From: an uncultured Eubacteriales bacterium
GTDB taxonomy: Bacteria; Bacillota; Clostridia; Christensenellales; QALW01
Length of the DNA stretch: 13,785 bases
Assembly (NCBI GenBank): GCA_900552055.1
Contig: URYI01000044.1
Location: forward strand, 1-13,785
Direction: 5' to 3'
Position 1 is the first letter of the stretch; every line of letters starts with the position of its first letter. The position numbers and the translations under genes were made by a program. The notes under the pieces were generated by a model. The model was not told the DNA's origin, searched no databases, and saw nothing but the letters and a program-made list of their open reading frames with translations. Shown piece by piece: positions 7,309 through 13,785 of the stretch.

Positions 7309-7455
7309 CCGGAGTGGAAAGTTCCATAATAAACTGCATGCTGAAACTGGTCCAAGCGCCTGATAAAGAACAGCTTTTGCCGGCAAGCAAAGTATAATAT
7401 ATCTCCGGCGAGATATATTATACAGCCTCGGCCGTATTATATATTTCCACTCCGG
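7309..7455. ncRNA. Candidate structured RNA or palindromic element
   Basis: The ends CCGGAGTGGAAA (7309-7320) and TTTCCACTCCGG (7444-7455) are perfectly complementary. Further inside, ATAATA (7326-7331) can pair with TATTAT (7435-7440) and GCCG (7379-7382) with CGGC (7429-7432). Within this sits a perfect 14-bp stem, 7392-7405 with 7410-7423, closed by a CGGC loop. The result is a rod of about 147 nt. Whether it is transcribed is unknown. A TTGACC (7299-7304) and CATAAT (7325-7330) lie just before it but are 20 bp apart, too far for a good promoter. A MITE or a folded intergenic remnant are alternatives. Confidence 0.35.
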
Positions 7456-7555
7456 GAAAATATGATGCAATATTCCTTCCTTCATATGTCTATGGTATAT
7501 ATCGTTGCTCGCTGAACGGCAGCGTACCGCAGATAACCCGTTTCATCAAGGAACG

Positions 7556-7616
7556 GATATAACTTAGGGCACCCTTCCGGATGAAAGTGTGCCCTAAGTT
7601 ATATCTTTGTTTTTCA
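7556..7616 (+). terminator. Second plus-oriented intrinsic terminator
   Basis: GATATAACTTAGGGCAC (7556-7572) is perfectly complementary to 7589-7605 (17 bp, 16-nt loop), followed by TTTGTTTTTC. The T-run is on the plus strand; the minus-strand side lacks one, so it serves plus-strand transcription best. It may also slow transcription of the convergent gene. Confidence 0.82.
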
Positions 7617-7645
7617 AATTTATTTTTAATACTAAAAATATTTTT

Positions 7646-9775
7646 TTAACTGAGCCGCTGCTCCCTGTCCAGCATATATTTATCAACCAACATTTCTTTA
7701 AGTTTAGGATATAATTCATCATCCGCCTTCACGGAAATATAATGAGTATAAGATTCGCGGCTGATAGATTGGTCAGAATTCAGCGTATCGAAACCAACTT
7801 GCAGCTCGATAAGCATTATTTCTTTATCCGGTTCCGCTTTTTCAAACTCACAACTATTCATCAGCCTTATAATATCTTCTTTACCGCGTTCTATATTAAG
7901 TGTATAGCTGTATTGATAAAGCATGGTATCCAAGGATACCCCTTCAATCACCTCATCAGGAACATTATAGAAGCTAATATCAATCTCAAGATAGCTGGTC
8001 GATGTATTTGTGTTATACGCGCGGATGATTCTCTGCAAGCCTTCCTTGAAATCAGCATATCTTTCTTCGCTAAAAGCCAGTCTGCTGGCCATATCAAAGG
8101 TTTCGGGCATAGCCGGCGTAATATAAAATGTATCGCTATATGCCAGCATGCCGGCATTGCCGCTTACATCAAACGAGAAGGGAGTACTCGCAGTATTTAA
8201 CAATATACCTTTAGCCATGAGAATTTCCCGAATTGAAGCAGGCAATTCAGCATATTCCTTTTTATAGCTTTCCCAAAGCGCGCTGAGGCTTGCGCCGTCT
8301 ATATCCGCTATTCCCTCCCGGCCCGACATATTAACAATCTCCGAGTCCTTCGGCAGTGTGTAGACACTGTCTGCCTGCCGCTCTTCTTCTTCATTAAGCA
8401 GCTCCTCAAAGCGCATTGCGTCCTGCCAGAAAAATACCCTGCGCGTTATTCTGCGCCCCGATTTAAGAGCAAAGGTCACTTCCTTAGAGTAAGCCGGATA
8501 AAGCATATAATCATCCTGAACCTTAATCTCCCGGCTGGTTTCCGCCAGCTGCTCACAGGCAATTTCTATCATTTCCTCATTACTGTACCGGGGACCAACC
8601 CATACTGCATCCTCATATTCCGGCGTATCATAATCAAAATAATAGGGACCCACCTTTAGATAACTGACCTGGTCAGGAGAAGGGTTATCATCAATGGCAA
8701 GATATCCTATGCCTACAGAGCAAAGCCCTATTAAAGCACATACTCCAATATTTATAAGATATATAGGCGCGGATTTGAGCGTTGCTTTAGCGCTTCTGGA
8801 GGTTAAGCCGACATATATGAAATAAACCGCCACAGAAACTGCGGCCAGTACAATGATAATAGGATTAACATAATCTCCTTTATTATATATATACTCCAGC
8901 AACAGATACATAGCTATTATCAGCATGGGAAAGGACACAATTAGAGAATAGGCATGCTTTTTGAGCGGACTGAACACGCCGTTGTCCGCTGTCTCGCTTT
9001 TCCGCCGGCAGAATAAAAAGCAGCCCAGAATTAAATAAATAATGCTTAGGGTAATAGAGTATATATATCCTCCGCCAAAAGCGGGAAGCAAGATGCTTGT
9101 TGCTTGCGAAGAAATAATATTAACAAGAGGAGCCGTCAAAAAATTATAATCTGGATCAAAGAGAAATCCGTCCATCGGCATATAGGCGATTTTAGAGATA
9201 TGTCTCACGATATTGTTGGATAAAAATATTATTATTCTGGGCAAAAACATTATTATAACGGTTAATATCAGCCCCGAAAGAAGAGTGCCTGTTATGCTTA
9301 ACGCAATAGAAGCACAGCCAGTTATTAAAAGAGCAATAACCGCATTATATGCTATGAAATATAATGCATAGGAAAACGGGCATACAGAGCCGATGATAAT
9401 AAGGCTCAAATAACCTGCCAGCGTTACAGCGATAATGCTTATAAGGCTCCAGCAAATGGCCGCCAAAGCGGCAGATACAAAAACACTGCTTCTGCGGTCA
9501 GGTATGCTGTGATAAAAATCACAGGCTTTTCTCTTATATAAAAAGCTGAATGCTTTAAAAGTAAAAACTATCGGAATTAAATATACAGCATAATACAATA
9601 TGGGAGCCACATCTGAAATGTTTGCTATATATCCATCGTCCAATTTAGAACTGTATAAAACAAAATCCCAGAATGCGCTGCCGCCGCACAGCACCACTGT
9701 GATAATTATCCCCAGTACTCTAATCTGTTTAAAAAATTCGTAAAGCAGCCGGAAGTTAATAAATTTATTTTTCAT
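7646..9775 (-). CDS. Paralogous large ABC-2-type permease-like membrane protein, no adjacent ATPase
   Basis: This 709-aa protein is a clear paralogue of the product of 5121-7217 along its whole length. In the fourth and fifth membrane segments about 34 of 44 residues are identical by eye (from AYNAV to MFLPR and beyond). DFYHSIP (86-92) is conserved, and the tail shares IACEQLAE and KEVTFALKSGRRITR. Membrane segments are near 20-41, 58-80, 99-127, 132-156, 163-186, 235-256, 275-294, 303-323 and 338-360, followed by about 350 polar residues. The start follows AAGGAG on the minus strand. It is transcribed alone from its own promoter at 9851-9879, tail-to-tail with the first copy. It may share the ATPase at 4205-5104, or form a heterodimer with the first permease; both ideas are inference. 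Confidence 0.85.
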   Translation of the reverse strand: MKNKFINFRLLYEFFKQIRVLGIIITVVLCGGSAFWDFVLYSSKLDDGYIANISDVAPILYYAVYLIPIVFTFKAFSFLYKRKACDFYHSIPDRRSSVFVSAALAAICWSLISIIAVTLAGYLSLIIIGSVCPFSYALYFIAYNAVIALLITGCASIALSITGTLLSGLILTVIIMFLPRIIIFLSNNIVRHISKIAYMPMDGFLFDPDYNFLTAPLVNIISSQATSILLPAFGGGYIYSITLSIIYLILGCFLFCRRKSETADNGVFSPLKKHAYSLIVSFPMLIIAMYLLLEYIYNKGDYVNPIIIVLAAVSVAVYFIYVGLTSRSAKATLKSAPIYLINIGVCALIGLCSVGIGYLAIDDNPSPDQVSYLKVGPYYFDYDTPEYEDAVWVGPRYSNEEMIEIACEQLAETSREIKVQDDYMLYPAYSKEVTFALKSGRRITRRVFFWQDAMRFEELLNEEEERQADSVYTLPKDSEIVNMSGREGIADIDGASLSALWESYKKEYAELPASIREILMAKGILLNTASTPFSFDVSGNAGMLAYSDTFYITPAMPETFDMASRLAFSEERYADFKEGLQRIIRAYNTNTSTSYLEIDISFYNVPDEVIEGVSLDTMLYQYSYTLNIERGKEDIIRLMNSCEFEKAEPDKEIMLIELQVGFDTLNSDQSISRESYTHYISVKADDELYPKLKEMLVDKYMLDREQRLS

Positions 9776-9850
9776 AATAACCTGCTCCTTATTATCGGCG
9801 AAATAATTTAATGCTTTTAATGAGGAAATATAATAATACCCCCTTATACG

Positions 9851-9879
9851 ATTATATATTATTCATATATAAGAGTCAA
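9851..9879 (-). promoter_or_regulatory. Promoter of the orphan permease gene
   Basis: On the minus strand TTGACT (9874-9879), 17 bp and TATAAT (9851-9856) form a near-consensus sigma-A promoter. The start codon is about 75 bp downstream of the -10. No AGTGTA-N13-TACACT site is present here, so control differs from that of the GntR operon. A partly symmetric ATAATACCCCCTTAT lies just downstream of the -10. Confidence 0.8.
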
Positions 9880-10063
9880 TATCTCGCAAAGATAAAATAA
9901 CAAAAAAAGCCAGTAATATACACAATGCACGCTGATATCGATATGGTCAGAAAACTTATTATTGCATATAATTGAAAACCAATGCCGGCCAATATTGAAA
10001 AATTTATGAGGCAATTAAATCTATCATTTGGAAAGAAGCGGGAACTGTTTGCATGCGCAACTT

Positions 10064-10096
10064 AAAAGGCAGGCGCTGTTAAAAACAGCGCCTGCC
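10064..10096 (-). terminator. Intrinsic terminator of the lrp-aminotransferase operon
   Basis: GGCAGGCGCTGTT (10068-10080) pairs perfectly with AACAGCGCCTGCC (10084-10096) over a 3-nt loop. On the minus strand the hairpin is followed by TTTT (10064-10067). It lies 38 bp after the stop of the aminotransferase gene. Confidence 0.85.
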
Positions 10097-10134
10097 CTCT
10101 GAGTCTTTGCAATACAGAAGTAAACTAAATCAAA

Positions 10135-11313
10135 TTAAAATTCAGATATGGTTTCAGCCAGTATTTTTATTCCCTTTTCAATCCTCTCAAAGGAAGAATT
10201 GGAGAAATTAAGACGCATGGTATTTAAGCCGTCCCCTTCAGCAAAGAAATGTGAGCCCGGAATGAAGGCTACGTCCCTCTGAGTGGTTTTTTGGAGCACA
10301 TCCAGGGTATTTATTCCTTCCTTTAATTCTGCCCAAATAAACAGGCCGCCGTCAGGACGGGTATATTTAACGTCTTTGGGGAAATATTTGTCCAGCATTT
10401 CCTGCATCTTATTCTTGCGCTCGCCGTGTATTTTATTGGATTTTTTCAACTGTTCAGGCATATATCCCTGGCGCAGGAAACGGTCAACTATAGCTTGAGA
10501 AAGAGAATTAGTATGAACATCTGTCGCCTGCTTGCCTATTATCATCTTGCGCAGAACGGTCGGAGCCGCTACAGCCGCGCCCACGCGCAGTCCAGGAGAA
10601 ATAACCTTGGAAAAGCTGGTAACATATATAACCCGGCCCGTTTCGTCCAGGGATTTGATGCTGGGAACCGCTTCCCCCTCATATCTTAAGAGGCCGTATG
10701 GGTCGTCCTCCACTATTACTGCATTATATTTTTCCGCAAGCTCCAGGTATTTTCTGCGCCTTTCCAGAGAAGCTGTACGTCCCGTTGGGTTCTGGAAATT
10801 AGGGATTGTATAAATCAGCTTAGGCGAATATTTTTTCAGCTTGTCCTCCAATTCGTCAATCAGCATACCCTCTTCGTCCATATTGACCGAATGTACTTCC
10901 GCTTCATATGTAGCCATAATCTGAAGGGCCGCAAGATAAGTGGGCCGCTCTACAAGCACCCTGTCCCCTTTATTAAGGAAGGCCTTGCAGGCAAGATCCA
11001 ATCCCTGCTGGCCGCCCGAAATTATAAATAAATCCTCAGGAGAGCACTTAATATTTGCCGTATTGCACACAAATTCAGCGGCGCTTTCTCTCAAGGGCGC
11101 GTAAGCTTCGGTAGCTCCGTACTGCAATATGCCTATTGGGTCGTCTTTAAGCACCTGAGAGGCAATCTCCCTTATCTGTTCGGCGGGAAGCGCATCCGCC
11201 GCCGGCATGCCGCCGGCAAAGGAAATGACCTCCGGCCGGGCCAACAGCTTAAAAATATCTCTTATAGCATTTCCCGTCATATTTTTAATTCTGTCTGAAA
11301 AAGCGTATTCCAT
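10135..11313 (-). CDS. PLP-dependent aminotransferase, 2-aminoadipate transaminase (LysN/MocR-type) family
   Basis: This 392-aa fold-type I aminotransferase resembles LysN-type enzymes and the catalytic half of MocR regulators, but has no N-terminal DNA-binding domain. Seen motifs are ISFAGGMPAADALP (30-43), the cofactor-phosphate region SGGQQGLDL (99-107), PNFQNPTG (171-178), EDDPYGLLRY (202-211) with the pyridine-binding Asp, the PLP lysine Lys236 in SFSKVISPGLRVG, and the carboxylate-binding Arg367 in MRLNFS. It probably exchanges amino groups between an amino acid and 2-oxoglutarate; the substrate (aromatic, branched-chain or aminoadipate) cannot be read from sequence. The start follows GGAGG. 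It lies 62 bp after trmL and ends at a strong terminator, so it is probably the last gene of the lrp operon. Confidence 0.92.
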   Translation of the reverse strand: MEYAFSDRIKNMTGNAIRDIFKLLARPEVISFAGGMPAADALPAEQIREIASQVLKDDPIGILQYGATEAYAPLRESAAEFVCNTANIKCSPEDLFIISGGQQGLDLACKAFLNKGDRVLVERPTYLAALQIMATYEAEVHSVNMDEEGMLIDELEDKLKKYSPKLIYTIPNFQNPTGRTASLERRRKYLELAEKYNAVIVEDDPYGLLRYEGEAVPSIKSLDETGRVIYVTSFSKVISPGLRVGAAVAAPTVLRKMIIGKQATDVHTNSLSQAIVDRFLRQGYMPEQLKKSNKIHGERKNKMQEMLDKYFPKDVKYTRPDGGLFIWAELKEGINTLDVLQKTTQRDVAFIPGSHFFAEGDGLNTMRLNFSNSSFERIEKGIKILAETISEF

Positions 11314-11375
11314 TTTACCGTCCTCCGTAAATGTTTATATTTATTGTATTTGCAATAACAGCCAGTCTAAGCGCA

Positions 11376-11858
11376 CTAAAGCGCGCTTAACTTACCGTAC
11401 TGTTTTAACCCGTCAAAATTCTGCTGCCGCAGCGCCTCGTAAAGCACAATAGCAACTGAATTGGAAAGATTAAGCGAACGAGCCTCATCAATCATGGGAA
11501 TCCTTATGCAGCTATCCAGATTAGCCTTTAATAAATCTTCAGGCAGGCCCTTGGTTTCCTTGCCAAAAACCAGAAAATCATTCTGGCGGTACTGAGGCTG
11601 CGTATAGAGATGGCCTCCCTTAGTAGTAGCATAGAAAAAGCGGCCCTGCGGATATAAGTTGTAAAGCTCCTCGATAGAATCATAATAATGCAAATCAAGC
11701 ATATGCCAGTAATCAAGACCTGAGCGCTTCAAATATTTATCATCAGTAGAAAAGCCCAGTTTGCCTACTAAATGCAGGGAGGCGCCCGTTACAGCACAGG
11801 TGCGGGATATATTGCCGGTATTCTGAGGTATTTCAGGCTCTACCAAAACTATATTCAT
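11376..11858 (-). CDS. trmL: tRNA (cytidine/uridine(34)-2'-O)-methyltransferase TrmL
   Basis: This SPOUT-class methyltransferase uses S-adenosylmethionine to methylate the 2'-OH of the wobble nucleotide (position 34) of certain leucine tRNAs. The 160 aa match the compact TrmL/YibK length with no extra RNA-binding domain. Motifs are the N-terminal EPEIPQNTGNISRTCA (7-22), FGKETKGLP (98-106) and IPMIDEARSLNLSNSVAI (120-137), which build the trefoil-knot cofactor site. Its ATG overlaps the stop of the upstream aminotransferase by 4 bp (ATGA). Its position between two aminotransferase genes is probably just operon packing. A small AAGCGC/GCGCTT hairpin (11369-11388) covers its stop codon but lacks a T-run. 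Confidence 0.95.
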   Translation of the reverse strand: MNIVLVEPEIPQNTGNISRTCAVTGASLHLVGKLGFSTDDKYLKRSGLDYWHMLDLHYYDSIEELYNLYPQGRFFYATTKGGHLYTQPQYRQNDFLVFGKETKGLPEDLLKANLDSCIRIPMIDEARSLNLSNSVAIVLYEALRQQNFDGLKQYGKLSAL

Positions 11859-13060
11859 ACAGCCTTACCCTCTGAATTTCTCACCTGATTTACAAAACTC
11901 TCTATTCTCTTCATTGCTTCCTTTATATTCTCTAAAGAAGCGGCATACGAACAGCGCACATAACCTTCTCCGCTCTGGCCAAACGCGCTGCCCGGCACCA
12001 CAGCGACATGCTTTTCCCTCAAAAGCCTTTCACAGAAAGTATCGCTGTTCAAACCGGTGCTTTTTATGCATGGGAACACATAAAAAGCGCCCATAGGCTC
12101 AAAGCACTCCAGCCCCATTTTGTTAAAAGCGTTAAATATATATCGTCTGCGCATATCGTAAGATTCGCGCATCTTTACGATATCCTCGTAATTGTTGTCT
12201 ATATTATAGCGCATAGCCTCGCACGCCGCGGCCTGGCTCATGGTAGAGGCGCACATAATAGTATACTGATGGATTTTATAAACGGCGTTCATAATTTCAG
12301 GAGGCGTGCATATAAAACCCACGCGCCAGCCTGTCATTGCAAATGATTTAGAAAACCCGTTAATTAAAATAGTCCGTTCTTTCATGCCCTCTATTGAAGC
12401 TATGGAAGCATGCCGCCCGGAATATATAAGCTCGGAATAAATTTCATCCGAGATAACCATAATATCCGCTTCTTCTATTATAGGAGCTATAGCCTCAAGA
12501 TTCTCCCTAGGCATTACGGCTCCCGTAGGATTATTGGGATATGGCAGTATCAGCGCTTTTGTCCGCGGAGTTATGGCTTTTTTCAGCTGCTCAGGAGTTA
12601 TTCGGAAATTATCCTTTGCATATGTTGGCAGCGCTACCGGCACTCCGTGCACCAGACATACGTTGGGCATATAGGAGACATAGCTTGGGTCAGGAATTAT
12701 TACTTCATCTCCCGGATTAATAAGGGCGCGCAGTGAAAGGTCTATAGCCTCGCTGGCTCCCACCGTAACCAATATTTCATGCTCCGGGGAATAATCTAAT
12801 TGGAATCTGTCCTTCATGTACCTGGATATTTCCCGGCGCAGCTCCATAGTACCGGCATTTGAGCTATAGGACGTTTCCCCGTCCTTAATGGACTGTATCG
12901 CAGCCGAACGGATATGCCAGGGCGTTATAAAATCCGGTTCGCCAATGCCCAAGGAAATAGCTTCCTTCATTTCATTGACAATATCAAAAAATTTCCTTAT
13001 AGGAGAAAAAGGAATACCTGAAACATTATCCGCTATCCTGTTTTTTTCCTCATTGCTCAT
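11855..13060 (-). CDS. Class I PLP-dependent aminotransferase (PatA/AspC-like)
   Basis: This 401-aa aminotransferase belongs to the aspartate/aromatic class I group, often annotated patA or aspC-like in Firmicutes. Motifs are SLGIGEPDF (36-44), VTVGASEAIDL (98-108), LPYPNNPTG (172-180) with Asn177, SDEIYSELIY (204-213) with the ring-binding Asp205 and Tyr208, the PLP lysine Lys238 in NGFSKSFAMTGWRVGF, and Arg369 in YVRCSYA, the likely substrate carboxylate ligand. It transfers amino groups to 2-oxoglutarate; substrate specificity is not readable. It overlaps the lrp gene upstream by 4 bp and trmL downstream by 4 bp, so its translation is coupled to both. The neighbouring Lrp-type regulator suggests control by an amino acid. 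Confidence 0.93.
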   Translation of the reverse strand: MSNEEKNRIADNVSGIPFSPIRKFFDIVNEMKEAISLGIGEPDFITPWHIRSAAIQSIKDGETSYSSNAGTMELRREISRYMKDRFQLDYSPEHEILVTVGASEAIDLSLRALINPGDEVIIPDPSYVSYMPNVCLVHGVPVALPTYAKDNFRITPEQLKKAITPRTKALILPYPNNPTGAVMPRENLEAIAPIIEEADIMVISDEIYSELIYSGRHASIASIEGMKERTILINGFSKSFAMTGWRVGFICTPPEIMNAVYKIHQYTIMCASTMSQAAACEAMRYNIDNNYEDIVKMRESYDMRRRYIFNAFNKMGLECFEPMGAFYVFPCIKSTGLNSDTFCERLLREKHVAVVPGSAFGQSGEGYVRCSYAASLENIKEAMKRIESFVNQVRNSEGKAV

Positions 13061-13548
13061 GGGGACACCGCCAATCTCTTGTCGCTGTCTTTATTAACGA
13101 AAATCCGGCCGTTGTCCTTATAGCGCTTAAGTATAAAATGAGTTGAGCAGCTTAAAACATTATCAAGAATGGAAAGCTTTTCAGAGACAAAAGCAGAAAC
13201 TTCCTTAATATTGCGGCCCTGTACGATTACCATAAGGTCATACGCGCCAGACATTAGATAACAAGACTGCACCTCGTCAAAGGAATATATAAGCTCGGCT
13301 ATGGAGTCAAAACCCTGGTTGCGCTGAGGAGTTACTTTAACTTCAATAAGTGCATGCACAGAATCATCCTCTATGCGTTCAGGATTGATAACTGCGCTGT
13401 ATCCAATTATAATCCCCTCTTTTTCCAGTTCGGAAATTCTCTTATCCACGTCCGCCGTATCCATGCCCATCATAACTGCTATTTCTTCATGGGAAAGGCG
13501 CGCGTCCAGGGATAATATTTCAAGAAGCCGCATATCCGAATTGCTCAT
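13057..13548 (-). CDS. Lrp/AsnC-family transcriptional regulator
   Basis: This 163-aa DNA-binding protein has an N-terminal winged helix-turn-helix (about 1-55; RLLEILSLDARLSHEEIAVM, then VDKRISELEKEGIIIGY) and a C-terminal RAM domain (about 62-140) that in this family binds amino acids and forms dimers and octamers. VHALIEVKV, GAYDLMVIVQG and the VLSCSTHFILKRYK strand fit the alpha/beta sandwich of the RAM fold. The start follows GGAGGT (minus strand of 13555-13560). It heads the operon and overlaps the aminotransferase start by 4 bp, which points to control of that gene and, as is usual for the family, of itself. The effector is unknown. Confidence 0.94.
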   Translation of the reverse strand: MSNSDMRLLEILSLDARLSHEEIAVMMGMDTADVDKRISELEKEGIIIGYSAVINPERIEDDSVHALIEVKVTPQRNQGFDSIAELIYSFDEVQSCYLMSGAYDLMVIVQGRNIKEVSAFVSEKLSILDNVLSCSTHFILKRYKDNGRIFVNKDSDKRLAVSP

Positions 13549-13577
13549 AAGCCTACCTCCATACTAATTATTTTAAA

Positions 13578-13608
13578 GCCGTTCTTTATCCTTAAGGATA
13601 AGCCCGGC
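13578..13608 (-). promoter_or_regulatory. Palindrome in the lrp leader, candidate operator or attenuator
   Basis: TTATCCTTAAGGATAA (13586-13601) is a perfect 16-bp palindrome 38 bp before the lrp start codon. Outer bases GCCG (13578-13581) and CGGC (13605-13608) extend it into an imperfect hairpin. A/T-rich symmetric sites (AAAATATTTT, TTTTAAAA) lie just upstream. Lrp-type proteins favour such A/T-rich symmetric DNA, so autoregulation is plausible. Only TTT follows the hairpin, so a terminator role is weak. Confidence 0.45.
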
Positions 13609-13676
13609 ATTTTTCTAAAATATTTTAAAATTTTTAAAGGTATATCTGTAATAGCTAGGTCGAACTGATTTTTTAT

Positions 13677-13705
13677 ATTTTATCACCATAAAATTATGTT
13701 GTCAA
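13677..13705 (-). promoter_or_regulatory. Promoter of the lrp-aminotransferase-trmL operon
   Basis: On the minus strand TTGACA (13700-13705), 17 bp and TAAAAT (13677-13682) make a near-consensus promoter. The spacer contains CATAA-AA-TTATG symmetry (13687-13698). The -35 box is part of the inner arm of the inverted repeat at 13698-13734. The leader would be about 120 nt long. Confidence 0.78.
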
Positions 13706-13734
13706 TGCCGGCGTAAAACGCCGGCATTGACAAC
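13698..13734. repeat. Perfect 16-bp inverted repeat overlapping the lrp promoter
   Basis: GTTGTCAATGCCGGCG (13698-13713) is exactly complementary to 13719-13734, with a 5-nt loop TAAAA. Neither side has a T-run, so a terminator is unlikely, although a terminator with a poor tail for a gene beyond the window end cannot be excluded. It could be an operator or a dispersed repeat. Confidence 0.7.
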
Positions 13735-13768
13735 GGCTCCCAGTCCGAGTTGGCCATATGCGGCGTTT

Positions 13769-13785
13769 GCGGCCTGAAAGGCCGC
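13769..13785. repeat. Short hairpin at the window edge
   Basis: GCGGCCT (13769-13775) pairs with AGGCCGC (13779-13785) over a 3-nt loop. It reaches the last base, so its context is cut off and its role cannot be judged. Confidence 0.4.

Larger units (their letters stand above)
7218..7645. other. 428-bp gap between the convergent permease genes
   Basis: No protein gene is supported here. It holds, in order, the operon terminator (7250-7287), a long imperfect hairpin (7309-7455), small stem-loops such as CGCTG/CAGCG at 7510-7524, a second strong hairpin with a plus-strand T-run (7556-7616), and an A/T-rich stretch up to the paralogue stop. Confidence 0.7.
9776..10134. other. 359-bp gap between the orphan permease and the aminotransferase operon end
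   Basis: The permease-side half carries its promoter, and the far end carries the minus-strand terminator at 10068-10096. The middle (about 9902-10060) is A/T-rich and holds nothing I can call with confidence. It includes a repeated ATTGAAAA flanking AATGCCGGC. Confidence 0.5.

Noticed and set aside
7299..7330. A promoter TTGACC / CATAAT before the long hairpin
   Set aside because: The spacing is 20 bp, outside the normal 16-18, so it is not listed as a promoter.
7219..7485. An 88-codon minus-strand reading frame in the permease gap
   Set aside because: It runs through the terminator and the long hairpin, has no recognisable family features and its composition looks random.
10006..10065. 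A 19-codon plus-strand reading frame (MRQLNLSFGKKRELFACAT) ending next to the 10068-10096 hairpin
   Set aside because: There is no ribosome binding site and the possible promoter upstream (TGGTCA/TATAAT, 9944-9972) is weak; the hairpin's T-run serves the other strand.
11369..11388. A terminator between trmL and the second aminotransferase gene
   Set aside because: The stem is only 6 bp, covers the stop codon and has no T-run, so read-through into the next gene is expected.

Overview
The window looks like chromosomal DNA from a Firmicute of the class Clostridia, probably an uncultured gut-type lineage. Support for this is the recX-acpS-nnr cluster, a YtrA-type GntR/ABC operon, an lrp-aminotransferase operon, strong AGGAGG ribosome binding sites, consensus sigma-A-like promoters and heavy use of the ATA isoleucine codon in most genes. 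I cannot name a species.

Left edge (1-1096): an imperfect palindrome of about 109 bp stands in front of a LacA/Maa-type hexapeptide acetyltransferase gene. That gene is split by a -1 frame change at an A7 tract, and its codon use differs from that of its neighbours. A gene-free stretch with one strong hairpin follows. Next, on the minus strand (1097-3554), recX, acpS and nnr are packed with 4-bp overlaps; they cover RecA control, acyl-carrier-protein activation and NAD(P)HX repair.

Centre (3750-9879): a plus-strand operon has a textbook promoter and a YtrA-type operator (AGTGTA-N13-TACACA). It encodes a short GntR repressor, an ABC ATPase and a 698-aa membrane protein with about nine N-terminal membrane segments and a C-terminal domain of about 340 residues. 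Facing it tail-to-tail is a 709-aa paralogue of the membrane protein. This copy has its own consensus promoter but no ATPase or regulator of its own. The 428-bp gap between the paralogues holds two plus-oriented terminators and, between them, a long imperfect hairpin with further small stem-loops. This gap is the least explained part of the window.

Right part (10068-13734, minus strand): a likely four-gene operon runs lrp/asnC regulator, class I aminotransferase, trmL (tRNA wobble 2'-O-methyltransferase) and a second fold-type I aminotransferase, closed by a strong terminator. The first three genes overlap by 4 bp. The promoter upstream of lrp has its -35 box inside a 16-bp inverted repeat, and the leader contains a perfect 16-bp palindrome, which suggests autoregulation.

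The strongest candidates for something new are the twin giant permeases sharing one ATPase, the structured element between them, and the possible recoding site in the acetyltransferase. None is proven by the sequence alone.
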